DNA from: Streptomyces sp. H27-C3
GTDB lineage: Bacteria; Actinomycetota; Actinomycetes; Streptomycetales; Streptomycetaceae
Assembly: GCF_030063415.1 (NCBI RefSeq)
Contig: NZ_JASITA010000006.1
Span: 62,001 to 126,000 of the forward strand
DNA length: 64,000 nt
Direction of reading: 5' to 3'
Shown here piece by piece: positions 1 through 9,775 of the stretch. The notes under the pieces were generated by a model. The model worked only from the letters and a program-made list of their open reading frames with translations. It did no database searches and was not told the origin of the DNA. A program made the position numbers and the translations under genes. Within the stretch, counting starts at the first letter, position 1, and each line of letters opens with the position of its first letter.

Positions 1-2
1 AG

Positions 3-905
3 CCCGAGGACGCCCCGTCGCTGGAGACGCTGGAGGCGAGACTGGCCGCGCTGATCTCCTTCTACCGCTGGCAGGAAGCGGTCTTCGCGGTGCCGGTCGC
101 GGGCCGGCTGATGCGCGGAACACCGCGCCGGACTCCGGCCCGCGGACTGCTCGCGCACCTGGACGCCCGAACCGCGCCGGGCCCGTCCTCGCTGGTCCGC
201 GTCCGGCGCCAGCGTCATCACGGGCGCCCGCCGCTTCTGCTGCCGCCCGAGATCCAGGCGATCCTGGACGGCTGCGCGAGACCGGACGCGTTCGGCGGCG
301 AGTGGGCCGGGAACCTGCGCGATCGGCTGCTGTTCGCCCTGCTGGCAGAGACCGGGATGCGCCTGGGTGAAGCTCTCGGCCTGCGGATCTGCGACTTCAT
401 CATGGGCCGCGGCGGCACGCCCTACGTCGAGATCGTCCCGCGCGAGGGCAACCCGAACGGGGCGAGGGTGAAAATGATGCGCCCGAGACGGGTCTACGTC
501 GGCACTGATCTGGAGCGGCTGTTCGCCGACTACCTTTCCCATCTCGCCTGCCGGGCAGGGGAGTTCGGTATGGAGATCGGTACGGACTCGCCACTGCTGG
601 TGAACCTGGACAGGCCCCCGCTGCTGGCCGCCCTGCAGGAAGGGACAGTGCGGGACAAGACCGCCGCCCTGCGCAAGAAGAAGATCGGGCCGACATTGTG
701 GACACCGCACTGGTTCCGCCACAGCCACGCCACCGCGCTTCTGCTGGCCGGCACGCCCGAGTGGGTGGTCTCCCGGCGCCTCGGGCACGCACACGTGCAG
801 ACCACGCTCGACCTATACGGCTGGGTCCGGGAGGACGAGGCACTGCGGGCCGCAGCGAACTGGAAGTCGTACACAAGCGGATGGCAGGTGGCCGGCAGTG
901 AGTAA
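3..905 (+). CDS. Tyrosine recombinase, TnpA-like of a Tn554-type element (5' truncated by window edge)
   Basis: The open frame runs back to the window edge, so the true start is outside; a GTG at 90 is only an internal candidate. The C-terminal half carries the tyrosine-recombinase signature: an Arg in 'ETGMRLGEALGLR', an H-x-x-R box in 'HWFRHSHAT', a 'LGHAHVQTT' segment and the likely nucleophile Tyr in 'TLDLYGW'. The upstream in-frame residues include 'RLAALISFYRW', typical of the family N-terminus. The stop overlaps the start of the next recombinase, as in Tn554-type tnpA-tnpB pairs. Catalysis would be DNA strand cutting and joining during transposition. The family is recognised from motif and arrangement, not from a search. 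Confidence 0.8.
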   Translation, partial: PEDAPSLETLEARLAALISFYRWQEAVFAVPVAGRLMRGTPRRTPARGLLAHLDARTAPGPSSLVRVRRQRHHGRPPLLLPPEIQAILDGCARPDAFGGEWAGNLRDRLLFALLAETGMRLGEALGLRICDFIMGRGGTPYVEIVPREGNPNGARVKMMRPRRVYVGTDLERLFADYLSHLACRAGEFGMEIGTDSPLLVNLDRPPLLAALQEGTVRDKTAALRKKKIGPTLWTPHWFRHSHATALLLAGTPEWVVSRRLGHAHVQTTLDLYGWVREDEALRAAANWKSYTSGWQVAGSE

Positions 906-3042
906 AGATCTTCGTCGACTGCGCGTGGCCGGTCAGGTCGACCCGGTCGAGCGCCTCCGCCTTGATCTGCCCGACGCCTGGCGAGGCCCGGTCATCGGCC
1001 CCGACGTCCCTGGCTGGCACACTGCCCCCGGCGCCCACAAGGACAACATCAGACTGACCGGGCTGCCCGAGACCTTCCAAGTCGAGCTGGCCTGGATGGC
1101 GCACTGGCAGGAAAACGTGGACGGCACACCAGCCTCGGTCCAGCCGATCAACCAGTTCGCGCTCGCCCTGCTTCGGGCGATGAAGGAGAACAAACCCTTC
1201 CCGGCCTCGGTCCGGGAGATGAGCTGGGAGACGGCAGAGGCACTGCTCGGCTGGTTCTACGCGACCCGCTGGAAGCGGCTGCCTCCAGAAAGCTGCCGCA
1301 GCCGCCTGCGGGCCCTGTTCCGGCTCGCCCGACTGGCCATGATCGCCCGCAGTCACGACGGGCACTGGTGGGAGCTGGACGTATGGCATCCCCGCTGCGA
1401 TCCGAGGATTCCCATCTCCCCACGTGAACCGAACAGCAACCGTGTCACCCCCGGCAGAATCAGCCACAGCTGGCTTCGCGCCGCCGTCAAGTGGCACCTG
1501 GGCACCAGCCTGGAGGCCGGCACCCTGCGCTGGTCCACCATCAGCCAAGCCCGGCTCCTGGTGCGATTCGACCGGTGGCTTGCCGTCACCTTCGACGACG
1601 CCACGGACGTCCTCGGTGACCCGGCGTCGGCGCCCGCCCACGCGGCCGCGTTCCGACAATGGATCGCGGACCCGGCCAACCGCTGGCAGCGTCCCCGAGA
1701 CCGGTCACAGAAGGGCGTGGTGCACCCCCGCCTCATCAACAATGACCTGCAAGCAGTCGGCGAACTGTTCGCGTTCATGGCAGAGAATTCCGCTGAAGCC
1801 CGCTCGATTCTCGGGCCCTCGCCTTGGCGGCATGTCACCGAAGCACACGCGGCCAGCTGGTTTCACCAGGCATCCCTGCGCACGCCACGGCAGCACGATC
1901 TCAACGACGAGCACTACGTCGATGATCACGCCCTCGCGCAGATCACAGCCGCGCTGCCCCTGATCGGACTGCCACGCGGGCAGCACATGACCGTCACCCG
2001 CAACGACGGCACCCAAGTCCCCGCCGAGGGGTTCGGCGATCCGCAGGCCATGCGCATGATCCTTCTCCAGATTCTCACCGGCCGACGGGCCAGCGAAGTC
2101 CGTATCTGCGAGTTCGGCTGCCTCTCGCCAGCCGACAAGCCAGCTGACGCTGACGGCGAGGTCGTCCGCTTCCGCTATGCCCAAAGCAAGATCGATATCG
2201 CGCCCGACACCATCCTCATCGACCACGAAGTCGCCGCGGTCATCGAGGAACAGCAACAGTGGGTACGCGAGCAGTTCCCGAACATCGAGCCCCGGTTCCT
2301 GTTCACCCAGCGCATCAGCAACCTCGCCGGCACCAAGCCCTACTCGTCGGGCACCTACGGCCGGGCCCTGCGCAACTTCAGCGACATCGTCCAGATCCGG
2401 GACGGCAAGGGCAGGCCGGTGAAACTCAGTCACACGCACCGGTTCCGGCACACCAAGCTGACCCGGCTCGCCGAGCTCGGCCTGCCCGTTCACGTCCTGA
2501 TGCGCTATGCCGGGCATGCCACTCCGTCGATGTCGATGCACTACATCGCCGCTCGCCAGGAGCACGCTGAGCAGGCGTTCCTGGCCACAGCCAAACTGAA
2601 GGCGGATGGCACCCACGTCGTCTTCTCCCACAACGATCACGACAGCCTCCACCTGTTCAACCGCGCTGACCGGTTCCTGCCCCACGGCTGGTGCATGCTG
2701 CCGCCCCTGCAGAAGTGCGACAAGGGAAACGCCTGCCTGACCTGCTCGGTCTTCGTCACCGACGCTTCTCATCAAAGCTCTCTGGAACGACAGTTGGCCG
2801 AGACCGAGGCCCTGATCAACCGCAGCACCACCGCGTTCCAGGAACGGCATGGCCGCCCGATGCCCGAGGACAACGTCTGGATGTTGCAACGGCGGGCCGA
2901 ACACGCGGCCCTCACCAAGCTCCTGGACACCCTCCGTTCCAAGCCCGGACGCGCCGTCCAGGGCGCTGGCTGCAGCGCTGCCCCCACCGGCCCTGTCCCC
3001 CTCACCCTCGACCTCGACCGTCACCGAAGGACTCGGCCATGA
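898..3042 (+). CDS. Large tyrosine recombinase, TnpB-like of a Tn554-type element
   Basis: A 714-residue protein starting at GTG 898, overlapping the end of the previous gene by 8 bases. The recombinase core is around residues 380-560: '[14 protein letters not shown]' supplies the first Arg, '[13 protein letters not shown]' the H-x-x-R box, and '[13 protein letters not shown]' the region with the Tyr. A C-terminal cysteine cluster, '[10 protein letters not shown]', around residue 605-615 resembles the zinc-like tail of this class, followed by a helical region. Its length and position between a TnpA-like and a TnpC-like gene match the Tn554 transposition trio. It looks intact. It probably works with its two neighbours to move the element. 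Confidence 0.8.
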   Translation: MSKDLRRLRVAGQVDPVERLRLDLPDAWRGPVIGPDVPGWHTAPGAHKDNIRLTGLPETFQVELAWMAHWQENVDGTPASVQPINQFALALLRAMKENKPFPASVREMSWETAEALLGWFYATRWKRLPPESCRSRLRALFRLARLAMIARSHDGHWWELDVWHPRCDPRIPISPREPNSNRVTPGRISHSWLRAAVKWHLGTSLEAGTLRWSTISQARLLVRFDRWLAVTFDDATDVLGDPASAPAHAAAFRQWIADPANRWQRPRDRSQKGVVHPRLINNDLQAVGELFAFMAENSAEARSILGPSPWRHVTEAHAASWFHQASLRTPRQHDLNDEHYVDDHALAQITAALPLIGLPRGQHMTVTRNDGTQVPAEGFGDPQAMRMILLQILTGRRASEVRICEFGCLSPADKPADADGEVVRFRYAQSKIDIAPDTILIDHEVAAVIEEQQQWVREQFPNIEPRFLFTQRISNLAGTKPYSSGTYGRALRNFSDIVQIRDGKGRPVKLSHTHRFRHTKLTRLAELGLPVHVLMRYAGHATPSMSMHYIAARQEHAEQAFLATAKLKADGTHVVFSHNDHDSLHLFNRADRFLPHGWCMLPPLQKCDKGNACLTCSVFVTDASHQSSLERQLAETEALINRSTTAFQERHGRPMPEDNVWMLQRRAEHAALTKLLDTLRSKPGRAVQGAGCSAAPTGPVPLTLDLDRHRRTRP

Positions 3043-3464
3043 CCGACGACGCTCGCACCAAGCGCACCCAGACACTTGCCACCGCCGCGAAGGCCAAGTC
3101 CCAGGCCAAGACCGCCGCGGCCGAGAAGGCGATCCGCACCCTGGTCAAACGCGGTGAGCCGATCACCTTCCAGGCCGTCCAGCGCGAGGCCGCCGTCTCT
3201 CACGCGTTCCTCTATAACCACCCCGACCTGCGAGGACGCATCGAACGACTCCGTGCCCAAGCCCAGCAGGTTCCCGCGCCAACGCCTCCGGCCGACGAGC
3301 AGAGCACCCTCGTCCTCGCGCTGACCAGTCAGATCACCCGCCTGAAGAAGCAGCACCGAGAAGAAGTACAGGCCCTGCGAGATGCGCTGGAGCAGGCCCA
3401 CGGCGAGAACCTCGACCTCCGCCGCGAACTGGACCGCGGCGGTCGATCCAGCGGACCCTGCTGA
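3039..3464 (+). CDS. TnpC-like accessory protein (DUF6262-type)
   Basis: 141 residues, with an ATGA overlap to the upstream recombinase, so it is translationally coupled. The first half has a helix-turn-helix-like segment ('[20 protein letters not shown]'), and the second half (residues about 85-135) is a charged coiled coil rich in Gln, Glu and Arg. In Tn554-type elements the third gene affects transposition frequency and orientation but is not a recombinase. The small size, coiled coil and third position support the same role. DUF6262 is my recollection of the label for such proteins and was not checked. Confidence 0.65.
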   Translation: MTDDARTKRTQTLATAAKAKSQAKTAAAEKAIRTLVKRGEPITFQAVQREAAVSHAFLYNHPDLRGRIERLRAQAQQVPAPTPPADEQSTLVLALTSQITRLKKQHREEVQALRDALEQAHGENLDLRRELDRGGRSSGPC

Positions 3465-3466
3465 AA

Positions 3467-3838
3467 TCAGGCCTCGGTCATCAGCTCTATCAGCTCGTCG
3501 TCGCTGACACCGGACCGGAGCCGGACATCGAAGTTGTATCCCTCGTCGCAAAAGACGAGGTCAAGGCCCGCAGGAGCGAGCCAGCGGAACACGACCGCCA
3601 ACCACGCGGCGTCATCCTGCCAAAGATCCAGATAAAGGCAGGTGCCGTCCTCATGCAGATACGCCTCGCCCGGACCATTCTCGGTCTCGAAGGCCCAGCA
3701 GAAGCTTCGTGCCTCGCTGTGATGCATCGAGTCGATCTCGACGCCTGCCCATCTCGCCCGAATCGCTGCCGTCAGCGCCTCCAGGTCGACCCGCCATCCG
3801 CTCGCGCCACTGTCGACAGCCACCATGAACTTCGCCAC
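3467..3838 (-). CDS. Hypothetical protein, 123 aa
   Basis: Convergent with the TnpC-like gene: the two stop codons are almost back to back. The product is acidic and tryptophan-rich ('WQDDAAWLAVVFRWLAPAG'), with no transmembrane segment, signal peptide or metal motif. It resembles small SMI1/immunity-type or uncharacterised Streptomyces proteins in composition only, and I do not recognise a family. The start ATG at 3838 gives 'MAKFMVAVDSG'. It may be cargo of the adjacent element or a resident gene the element landed beside. Confidence 0.55.
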   Translation of the reverse strand: MAKFMVAVDSGASGWRVDLEALTAAIRARWAGVEIDSMHHSEARSFCWAFETENGPGEAYLHEDGTCLYLDLWQDDAAWLAVVFRWLAPAGLDLVFCDEGYNFDVRLRSGVSDDELIELMTEA

Positions 3839-3957
3839 GGCGAATACCTATCACCCGATGCCGACATCCCGCACCGACAACAACGTTCCATCGATCGCAT
3901 CAGCAGCCTGAACTGGGACGAATGCCAGGCTAGCGAGACGAACCATCGATAACGTCC

Positions 3958-4107
3958 GGTGGCAGGCACCTGTACTTCGTCGCCCCGAACGACGTAGAGC
4001 TTCGCAACACCGCGGGCAAACTGGGCTGGAAGATCGATAGCCGAGCGGGCGGTGGCTACGTCGTCGGCGCCAAGCGCCCCCGCACCGTTGCCCGGAGGGC
4101 CGCATGA
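3958..4107 (+). pseudogene. Prim-pol (AICE replication protein) fragment
   Basis: A frame of about 49 codons with no start of its own begins 'GGRHLYFVAP' and continues 'LRNTAGKLGWKIDSR' and 'GGGYVVGA' before stopping at 4107. These are hallmark blocks of the bifunctional DNA primase-polymerase domain used by actinomycete integrative conjugative elements. Everything N-terminal is missing, and the protein switches after 'VVGA' to an Arg-rich tail, suggesting an internal deletion. The stop overlaps an ATG (4104) that opens a 49-codon frame of unknown role ending at 4253. This is a decayed remnant. Confidence 0.65.
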
Positions 4108-4185
4108 GCGAGAACGCCGCCAACCCTGTTCCAGCCGGCCACGACGGGTTGGTATCCGAAACGGGCCCCGAACGAAGCGCACCCG

Positions 4186-4524
4186 GTGCCCGTGCTGGCT
4201 CACCCTTGGCCGGGCGTGCCAGCACGCGGCTGGAACGCCTCCGGGAGGGCTGAGGCGTGCTGGCTGCCGATTGCCCGGGGTCTCACTCCCCACGGGCTGC
4301 GGCACACTCACAAGACGTTCATGGATGAGCGGGGCACACCGTCAAAGCTGATGGACGAGCGCCTGGGCCACGAGGACGGCTCAGTACAGGCCCGCTACTC
4401 CCACATCACAACGGAGATGCGGAGGAGGCTCCTGCAGGCCCTGACCGAGACATGGGAAAAATCCCTGGACGCACGCTTGGCGATGTCACCCGGGTCACCC
4501 GTGGCCGTCTCGACGAGCTGCTGA
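4186..4524 (+). pseudogene. Tyrosine integrase C-terminal fragment (pSAM2-type)
   Basis: The translated segment contains 'LTPHGLRHTHKTFMDE', the H-x-L-R-H box, then 'LMDERLGHEDGSVQARYSHIT', with the expected His and catalytic Tyr spacing of actinomycete site-specific integrases. The N-terminal DNA-binding domain and the first catalytic Arg are absent, so it cannot be an active enzyme. It follows a prim-pol fragment, and its 3' end points at a tRNA-like repeat about 130 bases downstream, the usual order of int and att in pSAM2-type elements. The internal start at 4186 is arbitrary. Confidence 0.75.
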
Positions 4525-4605
4525 AGGCGCGTCAGTAAGGGCATCGGGGAGTCCATTCCCGTGAACCACTTTCAAGCCACTCGCCAAAAGGCGCCGTGAA
4601 CGAAT

Positions 4606-4639
4606 CAGGGCCGGCACTCTTCGCGGAGTGCCGGCCCTG
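4606..4639. terminator. Hairpin, terminator-like
   Basis: Thirteen-base perfect arms (4606-4618 and 4627-4639) around an 8-base loop. It is about 80 bases past the integrase fragment and just left of the tRNA-like repeat. The hairpin at 9776-9811 sits in the same place relative to the real tRNA. Confidence 0.55.
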
Positions 4640-4652
4640 GCCTGCTACTTAT

Positions 4653-4670
4653 CTGTCGGGTTGGCGGGAT
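4653..4670. repeat. Degenerate tRNA-Pro 3'-end copy, possible old att site
   Basis: The 18 bases 'ctgtcgggttggcgggat' differ at one position from 'ctgtcggggtggcgggat' at 9825-9842, which covers the tRNA acceptor end. Both copies are preceded at similar distance by a strong hairpin, so the resemblance extends to context. Identity fades after this block. It may be an attachment site left by an element that used the tRNA-Pro gene. Confidence 0.4.
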
Positions 4671-4949
4671 CTACGGCTGCTCAACAGAAAGGTCGTCGTG
4701 AGCAGCAATCAGGCCCGGTTTGGTAACAAGCGAGTGGGGCCTGATCTGCGATATACGAGGCTCACCGTCACGAAGCGTGGCCCCGCCACTGAGATGAGTC
4801 GGAGATAGTTGGCTGACTGCCGGGGAGAAGGAAGAGCTCTTGCCTTAATTGGAGCTTCCTACCCCGCTGTACCAAAGAGCATCGCGCAACCTGATGCCCT
4901 GTACATGATGAGCTCGCGGTAGCGACCGCAGGGTGAGCTCATGAGAGTG

Positions 4950-4987
4950 CCCGGTCGCTGGAGACGGGGGATGCACCAGCGACCGGG
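4950..4987. terminator. Hairpin downstream of the STAND gene
   Basis: Perfect 12-base arms (4950-4961, 4976-4987) with a 14-base loop, lying about 115 bases beyond the stop of the minus-strand STAND-WD40 gene. There is no clear T-run. It is a candidate terminator for that transcript. Confidence 0.45.
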
Positions 4988-5101
4988 CTGTATCCAACCG
5001 TAACAAGGCTGCTTGTGTAGGGATAGGCAACGAACCTGCTGGAATGAGGAGTTGTGAGCAAGATCACGTAACGTGATCCGCAGTTCAGCGGCAGTGAACC
5101 G

Positions 5102-8100
5102 TTACTCGTCGCAGGGCGGCGCGTAAGAAAGACGAGGCAGATAATCTTGCCATTTTTCCCGTGTCAGAACGCTCCGAGTGGTGGAGCAGATACGGCGAAT
5201 CGCCTCGTCGGTGTCCAAGTTCCACAGCCGGACGGTATCGGTGCCGCTCGAAACGCCGAGCATGCGGCCTTGCGGGCTGAACGACAAGAAACCGCCCGTC
5301 TTGGCGTTGGGGCTCATCGACTGACCGATGGGAGAGGCATTGGAGGGGCGGGTGACATCCCAGAGGCGCACGTTGTTGTCGTTGCCGCCACTCGCCAGGG
5401 TGCGACCGTCCTGACTGAAGGTCAGCGACACAATGGCGTCGGTGTGGCCTGTGAGGGAGGAGTCCGGCCCGTCGGTCTTGAGGGGGTCGGTGATGTTCCA
5501 GAGCTGGACCGTGCCGTCATCGCTGCCGCTGGCCAGGGCACGGCTGTCCGGGCTGTAGGCGAGGGTGTTGATGGGGCCCAGGTGCCCCGCGAGAGGAGTG
5601 CCGATTCGGGCGGCACGACGGGGGTCGGTCACGTTCCACAGCTGGATGGTGCCGTCCGCGCTGCCACTGGCGAGAGCCCGTCCGTCCCTGCTGAAGACGA
5701 GGGAGTTGACGTAGCCCGTGTGACCGGTGAGCGGCGGGCCGAGCGGACGGAGGTGGGCCGGGTCGGCGACGTTCCACAGCTGGATGGTGCGGTCGTCGCG
5801 AGCGGTTGCCAGCGTGCGCCCGTCCGGGCTGAAGGCCAGGGTGTGGGAGCCCGCGAATCTTGTCTCCAGTGCGACGGGCGGCCCGTATGGGACAGGCCGA
5901 GCCGGGTCGGTGACGTTCCACAGCTGCAATGCGCGGCTTCCCGTCAGCACTGCGAGCGTGTGGCCGTCGGGGGAGAACACCAGCGAACGTACATCCCCCT
6001 CCGCAGGCCTGAAGGGTTTGCTCAGTGACGCGGGCCGGTTCGGGCTCTCCACGTTCCACAGCCGGACCTTGTCGTCGCGCGCGGCCGTGGCGAGCACCTT
6101 CCCGTCAGGGCGGAACGCTCCGATACGGCCGAGCATGTCCGACGTCGGTATCGACCACAGGCGGATCTTGTTGTCACCACTCCCGGTGGCGAGTGTCTTC
6201 CCGTCGGGGCTGAAGCCGAGGGCGTAGATCTCCCCGCTGCTGCCCGCGAGGGACTCGCCGACCTGTGACGGGTGGGCCGGGTCGCTGACGTTCCACAGAC
6301 TTGCGGTGCTGTCCGCGCTGGCGGCCGCGAGCGTGGTCCCGTCGGGGCTGAAGGCCACGGACCAGAGGGGGCCGGTATGGCTGGTGAGCGGCGCGCCGAG
6401 CGGTTCCGCGTGACGGGTGTCGGTCACGTTCCAGAGCCGGATGGTGTCGTCCGCGCTGCCACTGGCGAGAGTCCGGCCATCGGGGTTGAAAGCCACGGAG
6501 TGCACGGTGGCGGTATGGCCGGTCAGTACCTTGTCCAGCGGTTTCGGGCGCCGTCGGTCGGCCATGTCCCACAGTCTGATCGTGCCGTCGTCACCACCGG
6601 CCGCCAGTGTCAGCCCGTCGGGGCTGAAGGCCACGGAGCGCACAGCGGCAGTGTGTCCGGGCAACGCGCTGAGCGCCTTCGGCCGGCCCGGGTCCTCCAC
6701 GTTCCACAGGCGGACCTTGTGGTCGTCGTTGGCCGTGGCCAGGGTGCGTCCGTCCGGGCTGAAGGCGACCAGATAGATCGTGCCGCCGCGGCCGGTCAGA
6801 GGTCCACCCAGCGGGCGAGGGTGGCGCGGATCCCGAACGTTCCACAGCCTGATCGTGCCGTCGTCCGAAGCACTGGCGAGGGTGCTGCCGTCCGGACTAA
6901 AGACCGCGCTGCTCACCCAACTCTTGTGACCGGTCAGGGGTTTGCCCAGCTGTTTGGGGTGAGACGGACCTGCCACGTCCCACAGCCGCACGGTCCGGTC
7001 GTAGCTGGCTGTGGCCAGGAGCCGTCCGCTCGGGCTGAAGGAGGTGAGGTAGACGGCACCGGTGTGGCCAAGAAGCGGTGTGGCCAGCGGCGCGTTCACG
7101 ATGGAGATCAACCGGTTCTTCGCCGCTTCGTCGTCCGGCCGCAAGCGGTGCGCCACTAGGTCGAGTTGAGCGGACAGCGACGGATCTGTGTACTGTGCGC
7201 GGTCGGCCTCGGCGACCACCTGCTGGAACACCGCATCGTCTCGCTGCTTCCACGCGACCCCCGCCGAGACGACAGCCACCACCGCCAGGACGACCAGAAT
7301 CGCCACCGCACCGCGGGCGATCCAGACCGTACGCCTGCGCAGCCTGGCCGAAGCAGCCAGGAACGTCACCGCGCCCCGGGTCAGAAGGGTGTCACCAGCA
7401 GACTTTGCCCACGCATGGGCTTGCTCAAGACGGGAACCTCGGTAGAGCAGTGCCGTATCGCGGTCGGACTCCTCCCACGCCTTGCCGTCTTCCTCAAGAC
7501 GCTGGCGCAGCAGGTGGTCGTTCCTGTCCTCGTCGATCCAGTCGCGGAGACGTGGCCAGGCGTGGAGCAGCGCTTCGTGCGTGATCTCCACGGTCTCTGC
7601 GTCGAGTGTCACCAGGCGGGCACGGACCAGTGCTTCGAGCGATTCCTCTGTCTTGTCCGGGTCCGTCGACTCCTCCGTCAGTTGGCGCCGCGTCCCCCGC
7701 CTACGGGTGGCTTGAGTGTCTTCGCCCAGCCGGACCAGCCTGAGGAGGAGCAGTCTCGCGGCCGTGCGTGCTGCCACGTCGAGGCCGGACCAGGCGCGCT
7801 CGGCGGTCGCCGCCACCGCTCCCTGGATTCCTCCCGCCGCGCGGTAGCCGGACAGCGTCAGCCGTCCCGTTTTCCGCCGCTGCCAGGTGGCCAGCAGGGC
7901 GTGGGAGAGGAGCGGCAACACTCCCGCGTCGTGTGCCCCGTGGGGACTGTCCGTGCTCACTTCTTGGACGATCAGCTCCACAAGACCCGGTTCGAGTTCC
8001 AGCCCCACGGCCTTGGCCGGGCCGGTCACCGCGTCGCGCAACTCCGAGTTGGTCAGCGGCCCGAGCACCATGTGCCGGTGTTGCAGCGCATCGGCCAGTT

Positions 8101-9118
8101 CGGGGTGCCGGAGGCACTGCTCGTAGAAGTCGGCGCGTACGCCGAGGACTACGAGCGCGGGAGCGGTGCCGGCGGCGTCGGTGGGCGAGCACGCGGCGTG
8201 GAGGAGCTGGATGAACGTGCGCCTGGCCGTCTCGTCGGAGCAGAGGGTGAACGCCTCTTCGAACTGGTCCACGATGACGACCGGACGGGCGACGGAGGGC
8301 GTCGCGTGTTTCGCCCATGCTGTGACGGCTTCCCTCACCGCGTGCGCGAATTGCGCATTACGAGGCTCCTCCTCCGCCGGTTCCTCCGCGGCAGAAACGG
8401 CGTGCCCGAGCTCAGGTATGTGGCGGGTCAGCGCCGCGAGAGGATCGCCTCCCGGCATTAGCTGCAGTACCAGGCCCGACTGGCTGTTCTCGTCGCTCAG
8501 TGCGCCGTTCTGCAGGGTGGGCACCAGGCCGGCATTCAGAAGGGAGGATTTCCCGGCTCCCGAGGCGCCCACGAGCATGACCAAGCCACCCGTCTTCTCC
8601 GCTGCGCGGAGCTGAGCAACGAGGGCATCCGTGCTCCGCTCCCGGCCGAAGAACCACCGGGCATCTACCTCTCGATAGGAAGCCAGCCCCCGGTACGGGC
8701 ACACACCGGCGACGTTCGGGGCTTCAGCCTGATGCCGTTCCTCGTCTTCCGCGGATGCCGCTGCGGCGCGGCTACCGACCGGGTCGGCCACCGCGCGCTC
8801 CCACAGAAGGTGCCACTGGGCCATGTCGTACAGGCCCGTGGACACCGGCGCGGGCTGGTCGCGCCGTGCTTCGGGGATCAGGACGTGCAGCACTGCTGCG
8901 AGGGCGCCGAACTGGGCAGGTACGTTCCTGGCCCGTCGCCAGTCGCTGATCCGCTGGGCGGACACCCGTACAGGACGACCTCGTTCGTCGACCCGCTGAA
9001 GTCGGACGACCGCCTCGGCCACGCGCTGGAGAGGGGGATTACCGGCTTCCTTGTACAGCAGCGCGAGACGTTCCGCGAACGCTGTGCGTGCCTCTGAGTC
9101 GGAACTCAAGGCCTCCAC
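5102..9118 (-). CDS. STAND NTPase with N-terminal HTH-like domain, TM helix and 14 WD40 repeats
   Basis: 1338 residues from GTG 9118. Residues 1-90 resemble a helix-turn-helix regulator of the kind fused to signalling NTPases in actinobacteria. An NTPase of the novel STAND type follows (about 140-560), with Walker A 'LVGASGAGKSSLLNAG' and Walker B 'VVIVDQFEEAF'. One hydrophobic helix near residues 605-630 ('AVAILVVLAVVAVVSAG') would anchor it in the membrane. The rest is 14 WD40 blades with 'FSPDG...LA...D..I.LWNV' periodicity, enough for two seven-bladed propellers; a blade-7/8 linker lacks the usual GH dipeptide. STAND proteins are switch ATPases that oligomerise on sensing a ligand, and some act in phage defence. 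No separate effector domain is visible, so function is open. It is the only intact gene between the att-like repeat and the tRNA. Confidence 0.85.
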   Translation of the reverse strand: MEALSSDSEARTAFAERLALLYKEAGNPPLQRVAEAVVRLQRVDERGRPVRVSAQRISDWRRARNVPAQFGALAAVLHVLIPEARRDQPAPVSTGLYDMAQWHLLWERAVADPVGSRAAAASAEDEERHQAEAPNVAGVCPYRGLASYREVDARWFFGRERSTDALVAQLRAAEKTGGLVMLVGASGAGKSSLLNAGLVPTLQNGALSDENSQSGLVLQLMPGGDPLAALTRHIPELGHAVSAAEEPAEEEPRNAQFAHAVREAVTAWAKHATPSVARPVVIVDQFEEAFTLCSDETARRTFIQLLHAACSPTDAAGTAPALVVLGVRADFYEQCLRHPELADALQHRHMVLGPLTNSELRDAVTGPAKAVGLELEPGLVELIVQEVSTDSPHGAHDAGVLPLLSHALLATWQRRKTGRLTLSGYRAAGGIQGAVAATAERAWSGLDVAARTAARLLLLRLVRLGEDTQATRRRGTRRQLTEESTDPDKTEESLEALVRARLVTLDAETVEITHEALLHAWPRLRDWIDEDRNDHLLRQRLEEDGKAWEESDRDTALLYRGSRLEQAHAWAKSAGDTLLTRGAVTFLAASARLRRRTVWIARGAVAILVVLAVVAVVSAGVAWKQRDDAVFQQVVAEADRAQYTDPSLSAQLDLVAHRLRPDDEAAKNRLISIVNAPLATPLLGHTGAVYLTSFSPSGRLLATASYDRTVRLWDVAGPSHPKQLGKPLTGHKSWVSSAVFSPDGSTLASASDDGTIRLWNVRDPRHPRPLGGPLTGRGGTIYLVAFSPDGRTLATANDDHKVRLWNVEDPGRPKALSALPGHTAAVRSVAFSPDGLTLAAGGDDGTIRLWDMADRRRPKPLDKVLTGHTATVHSVAFNPDGRTLASGSADDTIRLWNVTDTRHAEPLGAPLTSHTGPLWSVAFSPDGTTLAAASADSTASLWNVSDPAHPSQVGESLAGSSGEIYALGFSPDGKTLATGSGDNKIRLWSIPTSDMLGRIGAFRPDGKVLATAARDDKVRLWNVESPNRPASLSKPFRPAEGDVRSLVFSPDGHTLAVLTGSRALQLWNVTDPARPVPYGPPVALETRFAGSHTLAFSPDGRTLATARDDRTIQLWNVADPAHLRPLGPPLTGHTGYVNSLVFSRDGRALASGSADGTIQLWNVTDPRRAARIGTPLAGHLGPINTLAYSPDSRALASGSDDGTVQLWNITDPLKTDGPDSSLTGHTDAIVSLTFSQDGRTLASGGNDNNVRLWDVTRPSNASPIGQSMSPNAKTGGFLSFSPQGRMLGVSSGTDTVRLWNLDTDEAIRRICSTTRSVLTREKWQDYLPRLSYAPPCDE

Positions 9119-9775
9119 CCCTTACTTCCGACGCACATGGATATCCGGACCGGAAAACTCACTTTATATGTCTGACCTGCGGTTAAGTCGTCCGGACGAT
9201 GACGGGACCTCCTCGGCGGGAGCTGCAACTGGCAGGATCAGGTTGTAGCGGTAAACCAACCGCGCAGCGTCAGGCCATCAGCTCGACGCTCGGAGGAGTG
9301 CCTCTACGACGCTGCACTTACTCGGCTGGTTTCCGCTGCAGTTGCGAAACGCTGGTGACGGTCTCGGCGCCTGAACTCCAGCAGCCCGGTGGAGCCGATC
9401 ACATCCGGACCGTTCTGTGTCTCGACGCGGATCCGGTATTACCTCGATCCGCGCTGATACGCCGACACAGCACGGATCGACACCGTCCGCGCCGTTCGGC
9501 GCCGGTCCTCACAGGGGAGGGACCGGCGCCGAACGGCGCGGCGCGTGCATGTGGGCCTGTACGCGACTGCCGGACACGTGCAGGGGACGTGCCCCGAGAC
9601 TGTCCGGCGCGTGCCGCTCACTGCTGCAGTTCTGTGTGGGGCGTGTAGATGGGACCGGGCACGGTGGCTACGGGCGCGTCTGTGCTGCCCACATCGGGAT
9701 TCCTCCGACACGCTCTGGGATTGAGATTTCCTTGATCCACTCCCCAGCCACTCCCCAGGCCCTGGGAAAAACAAG
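9119..9775. other. Gene-free interval upstream of the STAND gene
   Basis: About 660 bases without a supported gene; the frames present are short and have no recognisable content. It should carry the promoter of the minus-strand STAND gene, and it contains the long perfect inverted repeat at 9487-9541. Confidence 0.6.
9487..9541. repeat. Perfect 22-bp inverted repeat
   Basis: Arms 9487-9508 and 9520-9541 are fully complementary around an 11-base loop. No T-run follows on either strand and no gene ends beside it. It could be a terminator, a folded-RNA element or a recombination relic. Confidence 0.6.

Larger units (their letters stand above)
4525..5101. other. Gene-free interval with hairpins and an att-like remnant
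   Basis: No convincing coding frame is seen here. The interval holds a hairpin at 4606-4639, a degenerate copy of the tRNA-Pro 3' end at 4653-4670 and a second hairpin at 4950-4987. It separates the integrase fragment from the stop codon of the STAND-WD40 gene. Confidence 0.6.

Noticed and set aside
7166..8461. 431-codon plus-strand frame within the STAND-WD40 gene region
   Set aside because: Antisense shadow; the opposite strand has clear Walker motifs and WD40 periodicity.
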